A DNA stretch of 64,000 nucleotides from Clostridiaceae bacterium (GTDB lineage: Bacteria; Bacillota; Clostridia; Lachnospirales; Lachnospiraceae): contig CAJTGF010000018.1 of NCBI GenBank assembly GCA_910575585.1, forward strand, positions 20,607 to 84,606. Direction: 5' to 3'. Of this stretch, positions 7,749 through 14,826 are shown piece after piece. How positions within the stretch are numbered: position 1 is the stretch's first letter; the number at the start of each line of letters is the position of its first letter. Position numbers and translations under genes: made by a program. Under the pieces are notes generated by a model that did no database searches, was not told where the DNA came from, and worked only from the letters and a program-made list of their open reading frames with translations.

Positions 7749-9057
7749 GGAAGTCAAGGCCATGCTGGAAACCACCGAGAAAGGCGGCTTCCGCAACAGC
7801 ATTCGCAACTGCCTGACCGTGTTCCAGTGCGACCCGCTCCTGTCCGGGGCGGTTGCCTATAACCTGCTGACCGACCGCACGGATATTTTAAAGCCCATCG
7901 GTTACAAAAGACCCCAAAACAGCCCCATGACCGACACGGACATGAAATATATCCGGCTGTATCTGGAAGAAACTTACGGCCTGACAAGCGAAAAGAAGAT
8001 ACAGGACGCCGCCGACCTTGCCGCCAATGAGAACAGTTACCACCCTGTCCGGGAGTATCTGAACAGCCTGACATGGGACGGAACCGGGCGGGTGCGCTTC
8101 TGTCTGCGGCATTTTTTAGGGGCAGACACAGACCAGTACACCTATGAAGCCCTGCGCCTGTTTTTGTTGGGAGCCATCCACCGGGCATTTTTCCCCGGCT
8201 GTAAATTTGAGGTCATGCTCTGTCTGGTGGGCGGGCAGGGAGCCGGGAAGTCCACCTTCTTCCGTCTGCTGGCAGTCAAAGACGAGTGGTTTTCGGACGA
8301 TTTGCGGAAGCTTGACGATGACAATGTATACCGGAAGCTGCAAGGTCACTGGATAATCGAAATGTCGGAGATGATTGCCACCGCAAATGCAAAGAGCATA
8401 GAGGAAATCAAGTCCTTTTTGAGCCGTCAGAAGGAAGTCTACAAGATACCCTACGAAACCCACCCGGCAGACCGCCCAAGGCAGTGTGTGTTCGGCGGCA
8501 CATCCAACGCCCTTGACTTCCTGCCCCTTGACCGCTCCGGCAACCGCCGCTTTATCCCCATACAAGTATGCCCGGAACAGGCGGAAACGCACATTTTAGA
8601 GGACGAACCCGCTTCCAGAGCCTATATCAGCCAGGTGTGGGCAGAAGCGATGGAGATTTACAAAAGCGGCAGATGGAAGCTGACATTCAGCCCGGAAATG
8701 GTGCGCCACCTAAAGGAACGCCAGCGGGACTTCATGCCGGAGGACACCAAGGCCGGGATGATTCAGGCTTTCCTTGACAGCTACCCCGGCGATACCGTCT
8801 GCTCCAAACAGCTTTACAAAGAAGCCCTGAACCACTCCTTTGACGAGCCGAAACAATGGGAAATCCGGGAAATCAACGAGATAATGAACCAGTGCGTCAC
8901 CGGCTGGAATTATTTCTCCAACCCCCGGATGTTCGCCGGGTACGGCAGGCAGAAGGGATGGGAACGGGAGCAACCGGCAACGGACATCAGCAACGGGCGT
9001 GGAAAAACCCCGGAGGGATTTACGCCAGTGCCGGAGCAAATGGAGCTTCCCTTCTGA
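7660..9057 (+). CDS. VapE-like (virulence-associated E) P-loop replication protein
   Basis: 465 residues. VGGQGAGKSTFFRLLAV at about 187-203 is the Walker A motif, and HWIIEMSEM (about 229-237) is a Walker B-like strand. TSNALDFLPLDRSGNRRFIP is the sensor/arginine region characteristic of the VapE/D5-like superfamily 3 ATPases. These are putative replicative helicases of phage satellites and mobilizable elements. The TTG at 7,660 has GGAAAGGAAG upstream and gives a large overlap with the primase-like gene, a common arrangement in this IME family. It is the last gene before a repeat-rich leader and the TnpW-recombinase pair. Confidence 0.8.
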   Translation: MKDEWQNLPPQIRQEIANMADSAEPPRSVEEVKAMLETTEKGGFRNSIRNCLTVFQCDPLLSGAVAYNLLTDRTDILKPIGYKRPQNSPMTDTDMKYIRLYLEETYGLTSEKKIQDAADLAANENSYHPVREYLNSLTWDGTGRVRFCLRHFLGADTDQYTYEALRLFLLGAIHRAFFPGCKFEVMLCLVGGQGAGKSTFFRLLAVKDEWFSDDLRKLDDDNVYRKLQGHWIIEMSEMIATANAKSIEEIKSFLSRQKEVYKIPYETHPADRPRQCVFGGTSNALDFLPLDRSGNRRFIPIQVCPEQAETHILEDEPASRAYISQVWAEAMEIYKSGRWKLTFSPEMVRHLKERQRDFMPEDTKAGMIQAFLDSYPGDTVCSKQLYKEALNHSFDEPKQWEIREINEIMNQCVTGWNYFSNPRMFAGYGRQKGWEREQPATDISNGRGKTPEGFTPVPEQMELPF

Positions 9058-9320
9058 AAAAAACCGGCAAATAACAGCCCAATGCTATCCCGTTGCACAC
9101 TTCGTTGCTATCCCGTTGCCGGGCCGGTTGCCGGGCAAAATCCCGTAACTGCGGGCTTTTCTCCCCTTTAACAACCAAAGCAACAGAAAAATAAAAGAAA
9201 AAGTATAAAATAACCCAACCGCCAGACAAGGATTAGTTCCAAGGTTTTTTGAAGCCCGTTGCCGGACTTCGTTGCCGACCGTCCCTGTCTGGCCTTTTCA
9301 TGTATGGAGGACAACTGCCT
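9058..9320 (+). promoter_or_regulatory. Leader between VapE and TnpW with terminator and CGTTGC repeats
   Basis: No gene. CCCG-TAACTG-CGGG followed by CTTTTCTC at about 9,143-9,162 looks like a terminator. CGTTGC recurs (about 9,091, 9,102, 9,113 and again near 9,258-9,280). GCCAGACA at about 9,223 can pair with TGTCTGGC at about 9,287 just before CCTTTTC, forming a long-range stem upstream of the TnpW ribosome site (TGGAGGACA). Confidence 0.4.
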
Positions 9321-9518
9321 ATGGCGAAAAATAAAACAGAGATTCATGTCACCACAGTATTTGACGGTGAGCTGGACGCTACGGACGTTTTCGTGAGCCT
9401 CATCGCACAGAAACACAGCAGAAAAACAGATAAAGAATATCTTGCTAAACCACAAGAAATAGGGTATAATAAAGATGAGGTTCCAAGTGACCGTGTTCCG
9501 TCTGGATTGTGCGGGTAA
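9321..9518 (+). CDS. tnpW: TnpW family small protein
   Basis: 65 residues starting MAKNKTEIHVTTVFDGELDA. Small acidic/polar proteins of this kind, named TnpW in Tn4451-like elements, sit directly before the large serine recombinase gene. The middle (DVFVSLIAQKHSRKTDKEYL) is its most typical stretch. The role is unknown; it may modulate excision. The ATG at 9,321 follows TGGAGG by 9 bases. The longer frame from 9,249 has no ribosome site and lies in the repeat-rich leader. Six bases separate its stop from the recombinase start, so the two are probably translated together. Confidence 0.65.
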   Translation: MAKNKTEIHVTTVFDGELDATDVFVSLIAQKHSRKTDKEYLAKPQEIGYNKDEVPSDRVPSGLCG

Positions 9519-9524
9519 ACGGTT

Positions 9525-11189
9525 ATGATGAACGCAATGGAATATACAGGGATGGACACACTTCTTGCCGGGAGCTTCCGGGCAGCTATCTATTGCAGGC
9601 TGTCCAAGGACGACGACCTTGACGGGACGAGCGCCAGTATCGAGAACCAGCGGGATATGCTGGAAAAGTTCTGCCAGAAGCAGGGATGGGAGGTTACGGC
9701 AGTCTATCAGGACGACGGCTTCACCGGCCTGAACATGGAACGCCCCGACCTGAAACGGATGTTGAAAGCCATTGAGCGGAAACAGATAAACCTTGTGATT
9801 ACAAAGGATTTATCGAGGTTAGGACGGAACTACTTGCAGACCGGGCAGCTTATCGAGGACTTCTTCCCAAGAAACGGTGTGCGCTACATCGCCATGAATG
9901 ACGGTATCGACACCATGCGGGACAACAACGACATTGCGCCCTTTAAAAATATCCTGAATGAGATGTACAGCAAGGATATTTCCAAGAAAGTCCATTCTTC
10001 CTATGTGCTGAAGGCGCAGAAAGGCCAGTTCACCGGCTGTATCGCCCCGTTTGGCTACAAGAAAGACCCGGAGGACAAGAACCACCTTCTCATTGACGGG
10101 GAAACCGCCCCGGTTGTCCGGCTGATTTTCGGATATGCGCTGGACGGCCACGGCCCCAACTACATCCGGCGCAGGCTGGAGGAAGAAAAGCACCCCTGCC
10201 CGACATGGTGGAACCGGAAGCGGGGACACCGGAACATCCGCACCAAATGGGAAAAGAAAGACCCGGAAAACGGGCGGTACGTCTGGGACTTCTCCGTGAT
10301 TAAGGAAATCCTGATGAACCCCGTCTACACCGGCGCAATCGCTTCCCAAAAGACCGAGTACCGCTTTAAAATCGGCACTATCCGGGATAAGAAGCCGGAG
10401 GACTGGATTGTGGTGGAGGGGACGCATGAGCCGCTGGTGGACAAAAAGGACTTTGCGATTGTGCAGGAAAAACTGAAATCCCGCCAGCGACCGGGCAAAT
10501 CCGGGGAAATCAACCTCTTTGCAGGGCTGATAAAATGTGGGGAGTGCGGAAAGGCTCTCACCATCCGCACCACGCATGAGAAGTTCCCGAAGCGGATTTT
10601 CTCCTGTAAGACCTACAATGCCTATGGGAAGCAGCACTGCACACAGCACCGGGTTGAATTTGACACGCTCTATTCTCTTGTGCTGAACAAAATCCGGGAG
10701 TGCGCCACCGCTGCCCTGACCGACAGCGAAGCGGTGGCCGGACGGCTGACCGACACCTGCCAGGCCGAGCAGAAAGACCAGCGGGAAGCGATGGAGCGCA
10801 CCCTTGCCAAAGACGAAGAACGGATTGAAGTGCTGGAAAAGATGGTATTGCGGCTCTATGAGGACATGGTAGCCGGACGAATCACAGAAGAAAACTTCAA
10901 TCTCCTGCTGGAAAAGACACAGAAGGAACAGGCGGAATTAAAGGCTAAAGTTGAGAAAGGCAGGAAACACCTTGCCAATGAAATCCGGCTTGCCGTGGAC
11001 GCAAGGCAGTGGGTGGAATCCATACAGGAATACCGGGACATCACCGAACTGGACGCTTCCATCCTGAACCGCCTGATTAAAGAAATCGTTGTCCATGAAA
11101 CCATAGACAGCGACAAAACAAGACACATTTCTATCGAAATTCATTTTAATCTCAAACCCATACCGGAAGTGGAGCAGGTCACAGGCTGA
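9525..11189 (+). CDS. Large serine recombinase of the IME (TnpX-like)
   Basis: 554 residues. The resolvase domain has YCRLSKDDD with the nucleophile Ser at about residue 26, and KDLSRLGRNY; then come a recombinase domain (about 170-290), a zinc ribbon CGECGKALTIRTT...FSC near 335-370, a long coiled coil (about 400-490) and a DUF4368-like tail. It excises and inserts the IME through a circular form without needing long homology. It is the last IME gene; about 90 bases separate it from the Maff2 remnant. The start is uncertain (9,525, 9,528 or 9,537), since none has a strong ribosome site; coupling with TnpW may replace it. Confidence 0.88.
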   Translation: MMNAMEYTGMDTLLAGSFRAAIYCRLSKDDDLDGTSASIENQRDMLEKFCQKQGWEVTAVYQDDGFTGLNMERPDLKRMLKAIERKQINLVITKDLSRLGRNYLQTGQLIEDFFPRNGVRYIAMNDGIDTMRDNNDIAPFKNILNEMYSKDISKKVHSSYVLKAQKGQFTGCIAPFGYKKDPEDKNHLLIDGETAPVVRLIFGYALDGHGPNYIRRRLEEEKHPCPTWWNRKRGHRNIRTKWEKKDPENGRYVWDFSVIKEILMNPVYTGAIASQKTEYRFKIGTIRDKKPEDWIVVEGTHEPLVDKKDFAIVQEKLKSRQRPGKSGEINLFAGLIKCGECGKALTIRTTHEKFPKRIFSCKTYNAYGKQHCTQHRVEFDTLYSLVLNKIRECATAALTDSEAVAGRLTDTCQAEQKDQREAMERTLAKDEERIEVLEKMVLRLYEDMVAGRITEENFNLLLEKTQKEQAELKAKVEKGRKHLANEIRLAVDARQWVESIQEYRDITELDASILNRLIKEIVVHETIDSDKTRHISIEIHFNLKPIPEVEQVTG

Positions 11190-11280
11190 CCGCTCCCCTG
11201 CTCCGGGGGATTCTTTAAAAACTCCATATATATTTCTTGACGTGCCGCCGCCCGCCAGAAAGCTGTATTGTTCCTACTAA

Positions 11281-11364
11281 TTGGGGATAACACAGCTCAT
11301 GGCCGGGGGCGGCATCATCGTCATCGGCACGACCCTCATCCCCCTGCTGTCGGGGCTGTTTTAA
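11281..11364 (+). pseudogene. Maff2-family conjugation protein, 3' remnant cut by the IME
   Basis: The frame reads LGITQLMAGGGIIVIGTTLI, then PLLSGLF and a stop at 11,362. This is the typical C-terminus (QLMAGGG...PLLSGLF) of the small two-helix Maff2 membrane proteins that precede the TrbL/VirB6-like gene in Tn1549/CD1108-type ICEs. A TAA at 11,278 closes the frame upstream, and IME sequence lies before it. So the IME integrated into the Maff2 coding sequence and its 5' half lies beyond the left edge. The ATG at 11,299 could start only a 21-residue peptide. Confidence 0.7.
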
Positions 11365-11376
11365 GGGCGGCGGCTT

Positions 11377-12243
11377 ATGGACTTTCTCACCGACTGGCTT
11401 GAGGACTGGCTGCGGGAGCTGCTGATCGGCGGCATCATGGGGAACCTTGAGGGGCTCTTTGATACCGTCAACGCCAGAGTCGGAGAGATTGCGGTGCAGG
11501 TAGGGACGACCCCGGCGGCATGGAACGCCGGGGTTTTCTCCCTCATCCGCCAGCTTTCCGAGACGGTGATTTTACCCATCGCCGGGCTGGTGCTGACCTT
11601 TGTAGCCACCTATGAGCTCATCCAGATGCTCCTTGAAAAAAACAATATGCACGAGGTTGACGTGGCGAACCTCTACAAATGGATGTTCAAGACCGCGTGC
11701 GCGGTGCTGATACTTTCCAATACATTCAATATCGTGATGGCCGTCTTTGACGTGTCGCAGAGCGTGATTTCCCGCTCTGCCGGGCTGATACAGGGCTCCA
11801 CGGCGGTTTCCCCGGATATGTTGAGCAACCTCCAGACCACGCTGGAGGGGATGGATTTGGGGCCGCTTCTGGGGCTGTGGCTCCAGTCCTCCGTTGTCGG
11901 CCTTACCATGCAGGCGCTGGGCATCATCATTTTCGTGCTGGTGTACGGAAGAATGATAGAAATATATCTGCTGACCAGCCTTGCGCCCATCCCCGTTGCC
12001 ACCCTCTCCAACCGGGAGGTGGGCGGCATGGGCCAGAACTACTTAAAATCCCTTTTTGCCGTGGGCTTTCAAGGGATGCTGATTTTAGTCTGTGTCGGCA
12101 TCTATGCGGTGCTGGTGCAGGGTATCGCCGCCGGGGGCGACCCCATCGGCGCGATATGGGGAACCGTGGGCTATACGGTGCTCCTCTGCTTCATGCTGTT
12201 CAAGACCGGGACAATCGCCCGGAGCATCTTCGGGGCCCACTGA
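11377..12243 (+). CDS. VirB6/TrbL-like conjugal transfer membrane protein
   Basis: 288 residues with about six hydrophobic segments (around 55-80, 105-125, 165-195, 205-225, 235-255 and 260-280). This is the polytopic inner-membrane component of Gram-positive type IV secretion channels, always placed directly after Maff2 in this ICE family. MDFLTDWLEDWLRELLIGGI is the usual amphipathic N-terminus. The weak ribosome site GGGCGGCGG lies just before the ATG, consistent with coupling to Maff2, whose stop is 12 bases away. With Maff2 interrupted, its transcription now depends on sequence in the IME right end. Confidence 0.75.
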   Translation: MDFLTDWLEDWLRELLIGGIMGNLEGLFDTVNARVGEIAVQVGTTPAAWNAGVFSLIRQLSETVILPIAGLVLTFVATYELIQMLLEKNNMHEVDVANLYKWMFKTACAVLILSNTFNIVMAVFDVSQSVISRSAGLIQGSTAVSPDMLSNLQTTLEGMDLGPLLGLWLQSSVVGLTMQALGIIIFVLVYGRMIEIYLLTSLAPIPVATLSNREVGGMGQNYLKSLFAVGFQGMLILVCVGIYAVLVQGIAAGGDPIGAIWGTVGYTVLLCFMLFKTGTIARSIFGAH

Positions 12244-12257
12244 TTTAGCGGCACTTC

Positions 12258-12272
12258 GGGACATTTTGTCCC
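12258..12272. repeat. ICE-wide dyad, copy 1
   Basis: GGGACA-TTT-TGTCCC flanked by CTTC and AAAG. Intergenic; ends 8 bases before the ribosome site of the SpoVG-domain gene. Confidence 0.85.
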
Positions 12273-12296
12273 AAAGGCCCGGAGGGGAGGTGTGCT

Positions 12297-13085
12297 GTGC
12301 CAAGGCGTTACAAGCTGGGCCCGGAGGGTGAGATGCGCCGGGCATGGGGCGGAAAGCTCCCGGAGGAATTTGACCAGCGGGATATGCTGGCGTTCATGGC
12401 TGAAACCGACCTGCAACTGCATGGGGCGGTATCAGCGGAAACACTGTCCGCGATACACGCGGCAGGCTACGACTATGAGGGCGGGGCGGTCATCCCCCGT
12501 CCCGGAAAGGAGGATTTATCTATGGCGAACACACAGACGGCGGTGCAGACCGCTGAAATGGCGGAGGCCGCCCAGGAGGAAATGCGCCGTCTGATTTTCG
12601 AGGCCCCCATCGCGGAGCTGGCCGAGCACCAGGGCATCACCATTGACGAGGCCGTGGCCCTGCGGGTGGAGCAGAACCTTGCCGCCGCCACCATCCCCAT
12701 CGAGGTGACGGTGCGGCCCATTGAGCCCCAGAACAAACTGATAGGCTTTGCCAGCGTCAACTTCGGCGGCGTGGTGGTGGACGACTTCAAAGTGGTGAAC
12801 GGGCAGAACGGCATCTTTTTGGGTGCGCCCTCAAAGCCCGACCCCACCAGCAGATCCGGCTACCGGGCCACGGTGCGTATCAACGACCGGGCCACCCAGG
12901 AGCGGCTGAACGCGGCGGGGGTGGAGGCGTACCATTCGGCGGTTGAAAAGCTGATTGCCCGGGCCGAGGCGGTGCGCCCCGCGCCCATCCGGGAGCAGAT
13001 GGACAAGGCGGGAAAGGAGGCCGCGCAGAAAAATGCCGCCCGCTCCGCCCCGGCAAAGGGAAAGGAGGGACGGGATGGCAGATAG
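12297..13085 (+). CDS. SpoVG-domain protein of the ICE
   Basis: 262 residues. The segment VRPIEPQNKLIGFASVNFGG followed by VVVDDFKVVNGQNG (about 140-175) is a SpoVG domain, a small DNA/RNA-binding fold used as a regulator in Firmicutes. The N-terminal 75 residues are of unknown type and the tail is Lys/Ala-rich. The GTG at 12,297 follows GGAGGGGAGG. A second in-frame ATG at 12,522 has its own AAAGGAGG 8 bases upstream, so a shorter 187-residue form is plausible. It lies in the transfer operon between the VirB6-like gene and two methyltransferases. Confidence 0.7.
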   Translation: MPRRYKLGPEGEMRRAWGGKLPEEFDQRDMLAFMAETDLQLHGAVSAETLSAIHAAGYDYEGGAVIPRPGKEDLSMANTQTAVQTAEMAEAAQEEMRRLIFEAPIAELAEHQGITIDEAVALRVEQNLAAATIPIEVTVRPIEPQNKLIGFASVNFGGVVVDDFKVVNGQNGIFLGAPSKPDPTSRSGYRATVRINDRATQERLNAAGVEAYHSAVEKLIARAEAVRPAPIREQMDKAGKEAAQKNAARSAPAKGKEGRDGR

Positions 13086-13869
13086 CCCGGCTTTGGGACA
13101 AAATGTCCCAAACCTTAACCCGGAACCCTCCGGGCTCTACCTCATGGATGGCATCGCGGGCCTGCGCTCCCTGCCGGAGCACTCAGTCGATATGCTTCTG
13201 ACCGACCCGCCCTACGGCACGACCCGCAACTACTGGGACGTGCCCCTGCCGCTCCCGGAGCTGTGGGAGGCGGTGCGCTGGGCGATCAAGCCCTCCGGGG
13301 CGGTGCTGTTCTTCGCACAGTGCCCCTATGACAAAATCCTCGGCGCGTCCAACCTCTCCATGCTCCGCTATGAATGGGTGTGGTATAAGAGCCGCTGTAC
13401 GGGATTTCTCAACGCACGCCGCGCCCCGCTGAAAAAGACGGAGAATATTTTGGTGTTCTATCAAAGGCTCCCCCTCTACAACCCGCAGTTTGAGCAGGGC
13501 AAGCCCTATAAGAAAATCGCATCCCACCGTGACCAGAGCCCCAACTATGGGAAGTTCGTCCGCTCCGGCAGCGGCTCGGAGGACGGGCGGCGGTTCCCGG
13601 GGAACCTGCTTTCGTTCCAGACCGTGGCCCATACCGTCCACCCCACCCAGAAGCCCGTGGAGCTGTGCGAGTATCTGATAAAGACCTACACCGCCCCCGG
13701 CGAGGTGGTGGCGGACATCTGCGCGGGCTCCGGCACAACGGCCATCGCCGCTCTGAACACGGGCCGGGAGTTTATCTGCTTTGAGACGGCCCCGGCCTTT
13801 TTCGGCCCGGCCACGGAACGCATCACGCAGGCGCGGGCGGCTGTGGCCGCTGGCGGAAAGGGGGTGTGA
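13075..13869 (+). CDS. DNA methyltransferase (DPPY type, N4/N6)
   Basis: 264 residues. LLTDPPYGTTRNYWD (catalytic motif IV) comes early, and VADICAGSGTTAIAAL (motif I, S-adenosylmethionine binding) near the C-terminus. That is the beta-class order of cytosine-N4/adenine-N6 methyltransferases. HTVHPTQKPVELCEYLI is the typical stretch before motif I. No restriction endonuclease gene adjoins, so it is an orphan that probably marks ICE DNA against host restriction or modifies regulation. The ATG at 13,075 follows AAAGGAGGGA and overlaps the SpoVG gene by 11 bases. The ICE dyad (copy 2) lies within codons 7-12. Confidence 0.85.
   Translation: MADSPALGQNVPNLNPEPSGLYLMDGIAGLRSLPEHSVDMLLTDPPYGTTRNYWDVPLPLPELWEAVRWAIKPSGAVLFFAQCPYDKILGASNLSMLRYEWVWYKSRCTGFLNARRAPLKKTENILVFYQRLPLYNPQFEQGKPYKKIASHRDQSPNYGKFVRSGSGSEDGRRFPGNLLSFQTVAHTVHPTQKPVELCEYLIKTYTAPGEVVADICAGSGTTAIAALNTGREFICFETAPAFFGPATERITQARAAVAAGGKGV
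13095..13109. repeat. ICE-wide dyad, copy 2
   Basis: GGGACA-AAA-TGTCCC with flanks CTTT and AAAC, inside the methyltransferase gene 20 bases after its start codon; read in frame it encodes LGQNVPN. Confidence 0.85.
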
Positions 13870-14435
13870 CTATCGGTAAGTATTCCGTGATATATGCCGA
13901 CCCGCCGTGGCGGTACGCCCAAAAGGGCCTGCAAGGTGCGGCGGAGCGGCACTACCCCACAATGGGGATTGAGGAATTATGCGCGTTGCCCGTGGCGGAT
14001 TTGGCGGCCCCGGACAGCGTTCTTTTTCTGTGGGCCACGTTCCCCCAGCTCCCGGAGGCCCTGCGGCTCATCAAGGCGTGGGGCTTTCACTATAAGTCCG
14101 TGGGCTTTGTCTGGCTGAAAAAGAACAAAAAGGCGGACAGTTGGTTTTACGGGCTGGGCTTTTGGACGCGGGCCAACGCGGAGGTGTGCCTGCTGGCGAC
14201 CCGTGGGCATCCCCGGCGCAAGGCTCCCAACGTCCACCAGTTCATTATCTCCCCTATCGAGGGCCACAGCAAAAAGCCGGACGAGGCCCGGGAGAAAATC
14301 GTGGCCCTTATGGGGGACGTGCCCCGGGTGGAGCTGTTTGCCCGCCAGACGGCCCCCGGCTGGGACGTGTGGGGGAACGAGGTGGAGCCCACGGCGGGAC
14401 TTCGGGACATTTTGTCCCAAAGAAAGGAGGCTTGA
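13866..14435 (+). CDS. MT-A70 family adenine methyltransferase
   Basis: 189 residues. YADPPWRYAQKG is the DPPW catalytic motif of the MT-A70 family (N6-adenine methylation of DNA in phages and mobile elements); LFLWATFPQLPEAL and WLKKNKKADSWFYGLGFWTR are also typical. It starts at a GTG overlapping the preceding methyltransferase stop by four bases, so both enzymes are made together. Its 3' end contains dyad copy 3, read as RDILSQ. The presence of two different orphan methyltransferases in one transfer operon is common in this ICE type but their recognition sites are unknown. Confidence 0.85.
   Translation: MTIGKYSVIYADPPWRYAQKGLQGAAERHYPTMGIEELCALPVADLAAPDSVLFLWATFPQLPEALRLIKAWGFHYKSVGFVWLKKNKKADSWFYGLGFWTRANAEVCLLATRGHPRRKAPNVHQFIISPIEGHSKKPDEAREKIVALMGDVPRVELFARQTAPGWDVWGNEVEPTAGLRDILSQRKEA
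14404..14418. repeat. ICE-wide dyad, copy 3
   Basis: GGGACA-TTT-TGTCCC with flanks CTTC and AAAG, in the last codons of the MT-A70 gene. It ends just before AAAGGAGG, the ribosome site of the PrgI gene. Confidence 0.85.
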
Positions 14436-14436
14436 A

Positions 14437-14826
14437 ATGCCCTATGTGAATGTACCTAACGACCTATCCAAAATCAAGACAAAGATTGCTTTCAATCTGA
14501 CGAAACGCCAGCTTGTGTGCTTTGGCGGCGCGGCCCTTGTGGGAGTCCCCTCCTACCTGCTGGCCCGGAATACCTTTGGGAACACGGCGGCGCTTTTCCT
14601 GATGCTGGGCATCATGCTCCCGGCGTTCCTGCTGGCGATGTATGAGAAAGACGGCCTGCCGCTGGAAAAGGTGGTAAAGAACATCATCCGGGCCCGGTAT
14701 CTGCGGCCCGGGGTGAGGCCCTACAAGACCGGGAATATCTACGCGCCCTTTACCGGGCAGGACGGGGCGGGAAAGGAGGAACCGAATGAAAAGCAGAAAC
14801 AACCAGCGCGGCCCCAAAGGGGCTAA
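14437..14826 (+). CDS. prgI: PrgI family conjugation membrane protein
   Basis: 129 residues. The N-terminus MPYVNVPNDLSKIKTKIAFN is diagnostic of PrgI/TcpE-like proteins, small inner-membrane parts of Gram-positive type IV secretion. Two membrane helices lie at about 28-45 and 50-68. The basic, polar C-terminus overlaps the first 41 bases of the VirB4 gene. AAAGGAGG precedes the ATG by 6 bases, with dyad copy 3 directly upstream of it. Confidence 0.8.
   Translation: MPYVNVPNDLSKIKTKIAFNLTKRQLVCFGGAALVGVPSYLLARNTFGNTAALFLMLGIMLPAFLLAMYEKDGLPLEKVVKNIIRARYLRPGVRPYKTGNIYAPFTGQDGAGKEEPNEKQKQPARPQRG

Larger units (their letters stand above)
1..11285 (+). mobile_element. Integrative mobilizable element (IME), right portion; left end outside window
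   Basis: The gene set RepA-like, DUF3847, MobA/MobL relaxase, CHC2 primase, VapE-like helicase, TnpW and large serine recombinase in one direction is the usual content of Tn4451-like mobilizable elements of gut Clostridia. No mating-channel genes are present, so it should depend on a helper such as the ICE that carries it. The right end is inferred to lie at about 11,270-11,285, because from 11,281 the reading frame becomes the last codons of a Maff2 gene belonging to the surrounding ICE. The left end and the 5' part of Maff2 are not in the window. The ICE-wide GGGACA dyad is absent here. Exact ends are inferred. Confidence 0.75.

Noticed and set aside
11299..11364. A separate 21-residue peptide gene before the VirB6-like gene
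   Set aside because: It is the exact C-terminus of Maff2, so a remnant is the simpler view.
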